NCBI GenBank assembly: GCA_023406915.1
Contig: JAEXTR010000251.1
Location: 1-24,532, forward strand
DNA length: 24,532 nt
Direction: 5' to 3'
Source: Bacteroidota bacterium
Lineage (GTDB): Bacteria > Bacteroidota > Ignavibacteria > Ignavibacteriales > Ignavibacteriaceae
The notes beneath the pieces are model-generated. The model ran no database searches, was not told where the DNA came from, and saw only the letters and a list, made by a program, of their open reading frames with translations. How positions within the stretch are numbered: the first letter of the stretch is position 1; the number at the start of each line of letters is the position of its first letter. Below, in pieces: positions 1 to 6,712 of the stretch. The position numbers were made by a program, and so were the translations under genes.

Positions 1-43
1 TTACATATTTTCTTCGTTTTTAAGCCAAATTCAAACTTTTTTG

Positions 44-115
44 TACCCCCGACAGGAGTCGAACCTGTGCACACGGCTCCGGAGGCCGATGCTCTATCCA
101 CTGAGCTACGGGGGC
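44..115 (-). tRNA. tRNA-Arg (anticodon CCG)
   Basis: Read on the minus strand this folds as a full cloverleaf. The acceptor stem is GCCCCCG with CGGGGGT (one G:T pair at the end), the D-arm begins TAGCTCAGTGG, and the anticodon stem CGGC/GCCG encloses the loop CTCCGGA, giving anticodon CCG, which reads the arginine codon CGG. The T-arm is CAGGTTCGACTCCTG. The discriminator base is A and the next three bases read CAA, so the 3' CCA is not encoded and must be added by CCA-adding enzyme. No clear terminator is visible in the 43 bases downstream. Confidence 0.96.
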
Positions 116-221
116 AGAAAATTTAAGACACAAATGTAAGAAATCTTTGGGATTTGGCAAAGGAAAGGTGGTTCGTCTCACCCATTTGTGAAGACGAAAT
201 GTGAGGAACAGGCTTATGAAA

Positions 222-368
222 TCAGGAAGCCTGACTCATGCACTCTGTTTTTATTCCGGATGTCTCAGGGGTTTGCGCCGGATACAGCATCCTGCAGCTT
301 AACCTGTTTGCGGCAACTCTGATCACTGCCATCAGGGAGATTCCAATAATTGATACTATGGTAGCCAT
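222..368 (-). CDS. Possible small hydrophobic peptide, 48 residues
   Basis: I do not recognise a family. The frame starts at ATG 368 and stops at TGA 222. The N-terminus (MATIVSIIGISLMAVIRVAA) could form one membrane helix; the rest is short and polar with three cysteines or methionine-rich spots. Three signals argue that it is more than a chance frame. AGGA lies 5 bases before the ATG. TATTTTAG, one mismatch from the Bacteroidota -7 element TAnnTTTG, lies at 391-398. A PHO-box-like repeat sits 19 bases upstream of that, in nearly the same geometry as at the phosphate-transporter promoter (6655-6702). It is divergent from the gene at 546. A chance open frame remains quite possible. Confidence 0.3.
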   Translation of the reverse strand: MATIVSIIGISLMAVIRVAANRLSCRMLYPAQTPETSGIKTECMSQAS

Positions 369-417
369 AAAAATCCTGTTTTTGTATGGCCTAAAATAGC
401 GAGCGAAACATTCAGGG

Positions 418-458
418 GTGTTAAGCCACGGTTACCAATAGGTTACGTGATTATTAAC
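418..458 (-). promoter_or_regulatory. PHO-box-like 11-base-period repeat array
   Basis: On the plus strand the 8-mers GTGTTAAG, CGGTTACC, AGGTTACG and TTATTAAC start at 418, 429, 440 and 451, exactly 11 bases apart, each with a central (G/A)TTA(A/C). The first copy contains TGTTAAG, the same 7-mer found twice with an 11-base period before the phosphate transporter. PhoB/PhoP-family regulators (B. subtilis TTAACA repeats, cyanobacterial CTTAACCT repeats) bind such direct repeats. On the minus strand the copies read CTTAAC-like, the orientation seen at the transporter, pointing to the small gene at 222-368; the gene at 546 is the alternative target. Regulator identity is inference. Confidence 0.4.
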
Positions 459-545
459 TCCTGGCATCGACAGATACAACCATTTTTGAATCAAAGAGTC
501 TAAAAAATTGCAAAAAGAATCATTTTCATAAAAACAGGATTACAG

Positions 546-896
546 ATGATGAAAGCGGTATTATTCCAAACTGATGAAGCCTTTGCAACTGAAGGTACAG
601 AAACTGAACGGGGCTTTGAATACCGGACTGACCGTTACTATTTCAAAACCGAGGACGAGAGGAAATTTGTGCTCAATTATAAGAAATTTCTTTTCTCAGA
701 GGATTACGATGCAATTACCGGGAACAAGGGAAAGACTTCATACTATACGAAGATCAGTATGAATAACGAAGTGTTTGACCTGAAGGTAACTGATGGATCG
801 CCGTTCTTTATTCTGGCAGCCTCAGAATCCGGTAAGAAAGAAATCGCAACGCAGCCACTTGATACGAAAGATGCTGCCCACTTTATTCTATCTTAA
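546..896 (+). CDS. Hypothetical protein, 116 residues
   Basis: I do not recognise the family. The product is a soluble, charged protein without signal peptide or membrane segment. It has alternating polar/hydrophobic stretches such as VFDLKVTDGSPFFILAA near the C-terminus that suggest a small alpha/beta fold. It starts with two consecutive ATG codons (546 and 549); AGGA lies 8 bases before the first, a modest ribosome-binding site. Its stop codon at 894-896 abuts, with no spacer, the stop codon of the convergent cation-efflux gene, leaving no room for a dedicated terminator. Amino-acid composition looks protein-like, so I think it is real, but nothing visible gives a function. Confidence 0.55.
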   Translation: MMKAVLFQTDEAFATEGTETERGFEYRTDRYYFKTEDERKFVLNYKKFLFSEDYDAITGNKGKTSYYTKISMNNEVFDLKVTDGSPFFILAASESGKKEIATQPLDTKDAAHFILS

Positions 897-1832
897 CTAA
901 CAGGTGTGCCGAGTATCGAGCACACAACTTTGACCAGTGTCCCCTTTTTCAGCCTGAATAGTGGTGTGGCAGATTCCAAACCTTTCATGGAGTTCAGCCG
1001 CGGCACTGTTCAGGAATTCATCTCCTTCTATACCTTCCGGAATTAGCAAATGAACGGTAAGGGCGGTTTCTGTGGTGCTCAATGCCCAGATATGAAGATC
1101 ATGCATTGAGATTACCCCGGGAAGACTTTTCAGGTACTGCTCCACTGCCGCGTAATCAACACCTTCAGGAACTGCATCTAGTGCAAGATTCAGGGAATCC
1201 TTTAGCAATCCCCAAGTGCCGATTGTGATAACAATTACAATCACAATGCTCACCAAGGAATCTATCATTGCAAAGCCTGTTGTCTGAATCACAATACCTG
1301 CAACCACCACCCCAAGTGATATTGCAGCATCGGCAACCATGTGTAAGTAGGCGCCCTTTGCATTGATATCGTGATGCTGATCCCTGAAAAAGAAGAGTGC
1401 GGTTGCAGCATTTACAATGACGCCAATACCCGCAACCCATATTATCATATCACCCGGCACTTCAATCGGTTCAGTAAACCGCCTGATTGCCTCAACTAAA
1501 ATTGCACCCACGGTAATCAGCAAGATCACTGCATTAGCCAAGGCTGCCAGTATGGACGAACGCTTATACCCGTATGTCCGTTTTGCGGTTGAGCGTTTTT
1601 TTGTGAGCAGCAATGCCCCCCAGGCAATTAGCAATCCAAGCACATCGCTCAGGTTATGACCTGCATCCGCCAGGAGTGCCAGTGAGCCTGTATAGAAGCC
1701 AATACCCGCCTCGATAATGATATAGACCACATTGAGGGCAACACCAGCCTTAAATGCTTTTTCAAGTTTTCCCGTTGGATTCGCATGGTGGTGATGGTGA
1801 CCATGACCATGGCTATGATTATGGGGGCTCAT
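897..1832 (-). CDS. Cation diffusion facilitator metal exporter (CzcD/ZitB-like)
   Basis: A 311-residue inner-membrane antiporter of the CDF family, expected to export Zn2+ or a similar divalent ion in exchange for protons. Residues 4-16 are a histidine-rich N-terminus (H-x-H-S-H-G-H-G-HHHHH) typical of CzcD/ZnT-type members. Six membrane helices span about 28-210. The transport-site ligands are visible as H59-x3-D63 in TM2 (ADAGHNLSD) and H164-x3-D168 in TM5 (HMVAD). The cytosolic metal-regulated domain follows, about 220-295, with the typical segment MHDLHIWALS. A cysteine- and histidine-containing tail (SCVLDTRHTC) is unusual. It is the second gene of a minus-strand pair, 12 bases after the NicO-like gene, so the two are probably co-transcribed. 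The family call is secure; the metal is inferred. Confidence 0.95.
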   Translation of the reverse strand: MSPHNHSHGHGHHHHHANPTGKLEKAFKAGVALNVVYIIIEAGIGFYTGSLALLADAGHNLSDVLGLLIAWGALLLTKKRSTAKRTYGYKRSSILAALANAVILLITVGAILVEAIRRFTEPIEVPGDMIIWVAGIGVIVNAATALFFFRDQHHDINAKGAYLHMVADAAISLGVVVAGIVIQTTGFAMIDSLVSIVIVIVITIGTWGLLKDSLNLALDAVPEGVDYAAVEQYLKSLPGVISMHDLHIWALSTTETALTVHLLIPEGIEGDEFLNSAAAELHERFGICHTTIQAEKGDTGQSCVLDTRHTC

Positions 1833-1844
1833 GCAGGAAGTACC

Positions 1845-2501
1845 TTACTCGTGATGTCCAAAGAATGCAAATATGCCTACCAGAATCAAAACGATGCCAG
1901 TAAGCAGCTTCTCATGGTGCTCAAGGAAATGCCAGTTCATCTTTTCAAGTCCTTTCTGTCCCAGAAAAACAAGAAGAACCATTCCCCCTACTGTTACAAC
2001 AAAATAGTTTATAGAAACAAGCAGAATTCCTGCCCACCCCTGTGCGCTCGCCTGCAGGTAGTATGCTTCAATCTCAATACAGGGGGAGAAAAACATGGCG
2101 AAACTGAGCGAGGCAATCAGCGCCTTCTTGTTTTTTCGCTTTGTTGGTTCAATTTTATCAACGTGGAAATGATCATGATGATGATGCTTCTTTGAGAGTA
2201 AATCCTTCACCAGATAAAAGAGACCGAGAAGAACCAGAACCGATGGGGCAACGATATGGGTTATCTCTTCAAATTCGTGGGTGAGTTTAAAACCAATCAA
2301 TCCGACAAGAATTCCCAGCAGGATCGTACTGAATGTATGCGCCATGCCTGTAATTGCGGTAATCCCGAGCGTCTCTTTCACAGACCATTTCTCAGACCTG
2401 CCTAATGCGATTAAGGGGAGCCAATGATTGGGAATGATGGCATGAACTACACTAAGAAGAAAACTTCCAAAAAAATACGGGAGTAGAGATTCCAATTTCA
2501 A
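1845..2501 (-). CDS. NicO/UreH-like multi-pass membrane protein, putative metal transporter
   Basis: A 218-residue protein with about six membrane helices. TM1 carries H20-AIIP-N25-H26 and TM2 has H55; the later helix carries S139-P140-C141, features like those of the NicO/RcnA and UreH-like (TauE-like) transporter group. A cytoplasmic loop at 104-115 is histidine-rich (KKHHHHDHFHVD) and the C-terminus ends GHHE, both likely metal-binding. It precedes the CDF exporter by 12 bases with a similar His-rich segment, so a shared role in divalent-metal efflux or supply is likely. The start is TTG at 2501: the frame is open up to a stop at 2532-2534 but has no ATG or GTG there, and the first internal Met is residue 53. 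The precise subfamily is uncertain; it could be a TauE/SafE relative. Confidence 0.75.
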   Translation of the reverse strand: MKLESLLPYFFGSFLLSVVHAIIPNHWLPLIALGRSEKWSVKETLGITAITGMAHTFSTILLGILVGLIGFKLTHEFEEITHIVAPSVLVLLGLFYLVKDLLSKKHHHHDHFHVDKIEPTKRKNKKALIASLSFAMFFSPCIEIEAYYLQASAQGWAGILLVSINYFVVTVGGMVLLVFLGQKGLEKMNWHFLEHHEKLLTGIVLILVGIFAFFGHHE

Positions 2502-2671
2502 ACTTTCAAAAAATATGGTAGAAAATATAACTTATAATCATAAGAGAATCATCACAAGAAACAGGGATTTTCATCAGGTACAATATATTAGATCCTGAAT
2601 TAGTTTTTTCGATTCGCTAAGTATGGGAAGAGTAAATTAAGACACTACTATCAATTGATGCTTCAATAATC

Positions 2672-3850
2672 TCAGGTCAGCAGAATATTGAAGTAGGTCA
2701 GCAGCTCATGGCGGTTTGCACGGGAAATTTGTCTGCCGGCTATGGGGAAATCTGGATAGGCGCGGGCGAGGCGGCGGAGTTCAGCAACGTTCTTGTTTTC
2801 AAGGAGGCTCATCGTAATTGAAGAAATGTCGATATCTTCATGTTGATCATGCTCCGCTTCATCAGATTCAGGGATATCCTCAACGTCCGGGAGCAGACCT
2901 TCGGTGTCAACCTCGGGAGCAGACTCAATCGGTGCATCGTTTAACAGGGTATCCATCATGCTGGAGGTATCCTCAACAGATTCCTCTCCAACCTCGTCGA
3001 TCTGCAATCCTCCCTGTTCACTCACAATCTCAGACTCGGGAGCAGGCTCAGTTACCTCTTCCTCAGGAACCAGAGTTCTTTCATGAGATTCTGATTCAGG
3101 TAATTCATCGTAAGCTTCTACAGGTTCAGGAGTTACAGGTTCTGAAATTACGGTCTCTGTAGGTTTTGCTTCTGAGACAACTTTATCCGGTTCGGATTGT
3201 AGGTTTTCATCAGCAACAGCATTCAGGAATCCAAATAAATCTCCATGAACGTAGGCTTCATCAATCCTTGATGCTTTTGGTACGCGTTGTTTTCTTTCCG
3301 GTTTCTTTTCTGGTTGAGGTTCAGAGTCTGGTTCAGTTACTTCGGGAGCAGGCTCCGGAGCTGAAAGGACGGTTTCTGGGGCAGAATCAATTTGCTCCGT
3401 AACGGGAGCAGGTTGAACATCTTCGATCTGAACAGGAATGTGTTCAACGGAGTTGTTCTCAACTGGAACTTCAGGTGTTATTTCCTGTGGGGAAGATTTT
3501 CTTTTTCTGGTCTTTTTTGCTGGTGCTTCGGGTTCGGAAACGGGTACCAGAACAGATGCTACTTCCCTATCCGAAATCAGTAATTCGGGATAGAGAGAGA
3601 TCATTTGATCATCTGGTTTGGGAATGATATGTTGGGCGACCAGTTCACCGATCCTTTTGGCAGCGGCAGCACCTGCATCTACAGCGGCTTTTACCGCAGA
3701 AACTTCACCAACCACCTTGACAGTGATTAATGCAGGATTTGTTTTTTCCTTGCCGATCAGTTTCACATCAGCTGCTTTCACCATGGCGTCAGCAGCTTCG
3801 ATCGCCCCAATCAAACCACGTGTTTCAATCAGACCTAAAGCGTAAAGCAT
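2672..3850 (-). CDS. BMC-H shell protein with long acidic tail and C-terminal SAP-like domain
   Basis: A 392-residue protein. Residues 1-90 are a complete BMC domain (LGLIETRGLIGAIEAADAMV, then AGAAAAKRIGEL and HIIPKPDDQ), the fold that forms hexameric microcompartment shell tiles. The pore loop reads TNPALITV where PduA-type proteins have GSG or GGG. Residues about 100-340 are a low-complexity Pro/Glu/Ser/Val linker, presumably disordered, with basic patches at 112-118 (KKTRKRK) and 182-192. Short non-acidic stretches interrupt it (near 199-214; 294-305). Residues 349-391 form a compact helix-loop-helix segment (NVAELRRLARAYPDFP, then SRANRHELLTYF) resembling SAP or Rho-N domains, which often bind nucleic acid. 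It follows the short BMC gene by 20 bases in the same operon. Usual BMC-H length is about 90-110 residues. The shell call is firm; the tail's role is unknown. Confidence 0.92.
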   Translation of the reverse strand: MLYALGLIETRGLIGAIEAADAMVKAADVKLIGKEKTNPALITVKVVGEVSAVKAAVDAGAAAAKRIGELVAQHIIPKPDDQMISLYPELLISDREVASVLVPVSEPEAPAKKTRKRKSSPQEITPEVPVENNSVEHIPVQIEDVQPAPVTEQIDSAPETVLSAPEPAPEVTEPDSEPQPEKKPERKQRVPKASRIDEAYVHGDLFGFLNAVADENLQSEPDKVVSEAKPTETVISEPVTPEPVEAYDELPESESHERTLVPEEEVTEPAPESEIVSEQGGLQIDEVGEESVEDTSSMMDTLLNDAPIESAPEVDTEGLLPDVEDIPESDEAEHDQHEDIDISSITMSLLENKNVAELRRLARAYPDFPIAGRQISRANRHELLTYFNILLT

Positions 3851-3870
3851 TGAAACCCGGGGGTTCTATT

Positions 3871-4155
3871 TTATAAAGAAGGTCTTTTGGGCAGAATCAA
3901 TTCAACATCTGTGTGGGGACGTGGAATGACATGTACCGAAACGAGTTCGCCAACACGCTGTGCAGCTGCTGCGCCAGCATCAGTTGCGGCTTTTACAGCG
4001 CCAACATCACCGCGAACCATAACGGTAACAAAACCGCCACCGATGGTTTCTTTTCCGATGAGCTCAACTTTTGCTGCTTTAACCATTGCATCAGCGGCTT
4101 CAATTGCGCCAACTAATCCTTTGGTTTCAATCATTCCAAGGGCGTCTAAAGTCAT
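3871..4155 (-). CDS. BMC-H microcompartment shell protein (PduA/PduJ type)
   Basis: A 94-residue single-BMC-domain protein of standard length, expected to assemble as a hexamer tiling the facets of a bacterial microcompartment. The sequence ALGMIETKGLVGAIEAADAM, the pore segment TIGGGFVTV, VRGDVGAVKAATDAGAAAA and the ending VHVIPRPHTDVELILPK follow the PduA/CcmK-type core almost residue for residue. The GGG pore loop suggests a small polar pore. GGAG lies 7 bases before the ATG. It is the promoter-proximal gene of a two-gene operon with the long tailed BMC protein. No enzyme, vertex (pentamer) or trimer shell gene is present within the window, so this is a satellite or structural locus, and the encapsulated pathway cannot be named. 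Confidence 0.97.
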   Translation of the reverse strand: MTLDALGMIETKGLVGAIEAADAMVKAAKVELIGKETIGGGFVTVMVRGDVGAVKAATDAGAAAAQRVGELVSVHVIPRPHTDVELILPKRPSL

Positions 4156-4190
4156 ATAGTGCTCCGCATATTAAGATAGATTTATCGTAT

Positions 4191-4222
4191 CGAAAATAAC
4201 GTAGATTTAAGAAATAATCAAA
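4191..4222 (-). promoter_or_regulatory. Bacteroidota-type promoter of the BMC operon
   Basis: On the minus strand TTTG (4219-4222), a 20-base spacer and TATTTTCG (4191-4198) match the Bacteroidota sigma-factor consensus TTTG-N19/20-TAnnTTTG with one mismatch. It lies 35 bases upstream of the first BMC start codon. Confidence 0.6.
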
Positions 4223-4277
4223 CGAATTCTCGTATTATCATCAATTAATTCTTCAAGTTCACCGGATACGGGAGCAC

Positions 4278-4313
4278 AAAAAAAGACCTGCACCTTCGTG
4301 AAGTGCAGGTCTT
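4278..4313 (-). terminator. Rho-independent terminator after the PiT gene
   Basis: An 11-base-pair perfect stem (AAGACCTGCAC with GTGCAGGTCTT, 4283-4293 and 4303-4313) with a 9-base loop is followed on the minus strand by a run of seven T residues (4278-4284). It lies about 30 bases after the phosphate-transporter stop codon and before the BMC promoter, separating the two units. Confidence 0.88.
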
Positions 4314-4344
4314 GTAAGAATATTGAATGCTCCCTTACCACATC

Positions 4345-6588
4345 TTACTGAAGAGTGGCAGGTGGGGTAGCTCCGTTTGAATGCAATTCAACGGCAATTT
4401 CGGTATAACGATCTGAAATATCTTCAAGGTCAGAAATGAGTCTCACCGTGAGCATGTGGGTTTTGAATCCCTGTACGCGCTTCTTTATCTTCAGGAACTG
4501 TTCATTCTCCAGTTTTTTAGCCGCTTTAACGAATTCTTTATCCAAGTCACGAATTTGCGCCAGTTCAAACTTATCATCTCTCACTGCCTGAATGACTATT
4601 TCTGCCTTTTTGCAATAAATATCGAGCAGCTTCTTCAATTCAGCAGAAGTTTCTTTAGCAGGCGCATGGTGATTATTATCAAGGTGACTGAAAGCTTTTT
4701 TGGCAATGGATAACGTTTTTTCAGCAGTCTCCTCAAGGCACGACATCAGCCTGCCGTAACGGAAACTCTTGTTCAAATCAGACTCATTCAAAAACTGAAG
4801 TGAGTTGACCAGTGAGTTAAAGATAGGAAGCAGCTCTTCTTTGGCATTTTTCGCATCGGAGTAAGCATTCTTGGTTACCTTACGTTTTTCCTCCATAAAA
4901 CCGTTCATTGCTGTCTTTACTATCCCTGTAAAGTCTTCTATCCGCTGCGCAAGTTCCTTGTGAATAACGAGGTCACTCGATTCTTTCGATTCAGATTCTG
5001 AAGCTACACCCGCGCGACTCTTGTTTTCCTGTGCCTCCCTACGGCGATGAAGTACCGTAGTGTGATAGATAAAGTACCCGGATGCCGCTACTAACACAAA
5101 AACTGCCACTAAACTGGTGAAATGAATAAAAGTAGCGAATGTCATGGATACTATAATCGCAATAATCGCTGTAATGAACCACCCTGATATCACAGTCAAT
5201 ACTCCATTTACACGGTATACCGCACTCTCTCTCCCCCACGCCCGGTCTGCAAGCGATGTACCCATTGCAACAATAAAGGTCACATAAGTTGTGGAAAGTG
5301 GAAGTTTTAATGATGTTCCCAAAGATATCAAACTACTTGCCACTACAAGATTCACGGCAGCACGCAGAAGATCGAACTCACCTCTCTCTTCAGTGCCCGT
5401 ATGCGGTAATGAAACGAATCTTGTATTGATCTTAGCAATAGCTGAATCTGGGAGAACCTTTTTTAAACCTTCAACTATTGAAATTCCCATTCTGACTAAG
5501 CCGCGGGAAACTGTTGATGAGTCGAAGCGTTCAAATCCTTCGGTCTGTCTTCCCAGGTTCACTTCAGTTTTCGTGACGGTATTGGCTTTTTTGGAGACGA
5601 AGAGGGTCCCTGTCATAATAATCCCAGCCAGGATCAGAAAATACCAAGGTGGTGCAGCATCTGAAGAAGCTAACTCACCCATCGTCATGGTATCAGAAAA
5701 TCCGCCAGCCGAACCAATTGTAAATGCGGTATAACCAGCAATGGGTGCACCGATGAAATTAACCAGGTCATTCGCGGCAAAAGAGAGCGCAAGTGCGAAG
5801 GTACCGAAGAGCACTATGACTTTAAGAATATTGATCTTCGTAGCAAACTGTAAAAACAAAAAAATCAGAAACCATACAACTGAACTGATCAGCATCAGCA
5901 TCCCAACATTGTCATTTACCCAGCCAATAACACTGGGATCAATAAACTTTGCGCTTTTCATTCCCTTAATAAGAATAAAGAAGGAAATGAGAGTAAACGC
6001 AATCCCCCCCCATATTGCACCGTACTTCTTCAGATTTTTTTGGTAATCGAAAGAAAAAATGAGCCTGGTGATGTATTGCAGTAGAATACCAACCGGTAAT
6101 GCAACCAGCACCGATATAAAAATACCGCTTACGATTGAAACAGCAGACCCAACGTTCAGGTAGTTACCTAGCTGATCGAGTGTGCCGCCTGTTGAGAAAA
6201 TCTTGATGGCTGCAACTGCAATAGAAGAACCAATAAACGCTGATACGAGTGATACTGTGGTAGAAGTAGGTAGGCCAAAAGTGTTAAACAGATCAAGTAG
6301 CAGAATATCAGTGAACATCACTGCCAGGAAAATGGTCATCACATCAAACAGGAGAAATTTGTCGGGCTGGAAGAAACCTTTCCTGGCAACCTCCATCATT
6401 CCTGATGCGAAGAACACACCGGTAAAAATACCAAATCCGGCTATAATCATCAGTGTCCGCCGTGAAGCAGCACGAGATCCAATACCAGAATTTAAAAAAT
6501 TCACCGCATCGTTCGCTACCCCGAACATAAGGTCAGTGATAGCAAGCAATCCGAGAACGATAATAGCAATTATGTAAAATTCAGTCAT
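4345..6588 (-). CDS. PiT-family inorganic phosphate transporter with PhoU-like C-terminal domain
   Basis: A 747-residue inner-membrane phosphate permease. The two inverted halves carry the PiT signatures: GVANDAVNFL (23-32) with FGLPTSTTVSLV (104-115), and FAANDLVNFIGAPIAGY (270-286) with LKLPLSTTYVTF (428-439). Membrane helices extend to about residue 507. After a charged linker (515-540), residues 541-735 are entirely helical and resemble PhoU, the phosphate-signalling protein. Classical PiT proteins are about 420-500 residues, so this is a fused, long form known from Bacteroidota, probably combining transport with its own regulation. A PHO-box-like repeat lies 97-114 bases upstream and a strong terminator follows. 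It is transcribed alone. The family call is secure; the ion coupling (H+ or Na+) cannot be told from sequence alone. Confidence 0.95.
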   Translation of the reverse strand: MTEFYIIAIIVLGLLAITDLMFGVANDAVNFLNSGIGSRAASRRTLMIIAGFGIFTGVFFASGMMEVARKGFFQPDKFLLFDVMTIFLAVMFTDILLLDLFNTFGLPTSTTVSLVSAFIGSSIAVAAIKIFSTGGTLDQLGNYLNVGSAVSIVSGIFISVLVALPVGILLQYITRLIFSFDYQKNLKKYGAIWGGIAFTLISFFILIKGMKSAKFIDPSVIGWVNDNVGMLMLISSVVWFLIFLFLQFATKINILKVIVLFGTFALALSFAANDLVNFIGAPIAGYTAFTIGSAGGFSDTMTMGELASSDAAPPWYFLILAGIIMTGTLFVSKKANTVTKTEVNLGRQTEGFERFDSSTVSRGLVRMGISIVEGLKKVLPDSAIAKINTRFVSLPHTGTEERGEFDLLRAAVNLVVASSLISLGTSLKLPLSTTYVTFIVAMGTSLADRAWGRESAVYRVNGVLTVISGWFITAIIAIIVSMTFATFIHFTSLVAVFVLVAASGYFIYHTTVLHRRREAQENKSRAGVASESESKESSDLVIHKELAQRIEDFTGIVKTAMNGFMEEKRKVTKNAYSDAKNAKEELLPIFNSLVNSLQFLNESDLNKSFRYGRLMSCLEETAEKTLSIAKKAFSHLDNNHHAPAKETSAELKKLLDIYCKKAEIVIQAVRDDKFELAQIRDLDKEFVKAAKKLENEQFLKIKKRVQGFKTHMLTVRLISDLEDISDRYTEIAVELHSNGATPPATLQ

Positions 6589-6654
6589 ATCCTTACCAAC
6601 ATCATATCTTATTCCAAAGGGTGAATCAAGCAGTGAAAATCAAAATTCACCGCT

Positions 6655-6702
6655 TAAAAATAGCTAAAATCTTCTAGCCCCTTCTGTTAAGAAAATGTTA
6701 AG
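6655..6702 (-). promoter_or_regulatory. PHO-box-like direct repeat and -7 element upstream of the PiT gene
   Basis: The 7-mer TGTTAAG occurs at 6685-6691 and again at 6696-6702, an exact repeat with an 11-base period; on the coding strand it reads TTAACATTTTCTTAACA, that is TTAACA-N5-TTAACA, the form recognised by B. subtilis PhoP. A possible -7 element TATTTTTA lies at 6655-6662, 22 bases downstream, which would put the repeat at the -30 to -50 position of an activator. Function is inferred from the target gene. Confidence 0.55.
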
Positions 6703-6712
6703 TCGGGCTGCA

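Larger units (their letters stand above)
116..545. other. Gene-poor region between tRNA-Arg and the 116-residue ORF
   Basis: About 430 bases with no long reading frame. It holds a possible 48-codon minus-strand gene (222-368) and an 11-base-period direct repeat (418-458), each listed separately. I see no hairpin terminator and no convincing TTTG/TAnnTTTG promoter facing the plus-strand gene at 546. Confidence 0.6.

Noticed and set aside
418..458. Considered as a CRISPR remnant because of regular spacing
   Set aside because: The units are 8 bases with 3-base gaps and only partly conserved, far too short for a CRISPR array; a regulator-binding repeat explains the period better.
1785..2195. 136-codon plus-strand frame across the two metal-transport genes
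   Set aside because: It is antisense to two clear genes and its Met/His-rich start mirrors the histidine repeat of the CDF gene.
2649..2658. ATCAATTGAT palindrome after the BMC operon, considered as terminator or operator
   Set aside because: The stem is short and AT-only apart from one pair, with no T-run, so neither role is supported.
2818..3402. Several plus-strand open frames opposite the BMC tail
   Set aside because: They lie antisense to the low-complexity Pro/Glu region, whose composition keeps other frames open, and have no ribosome-binding sites or protein-like features.
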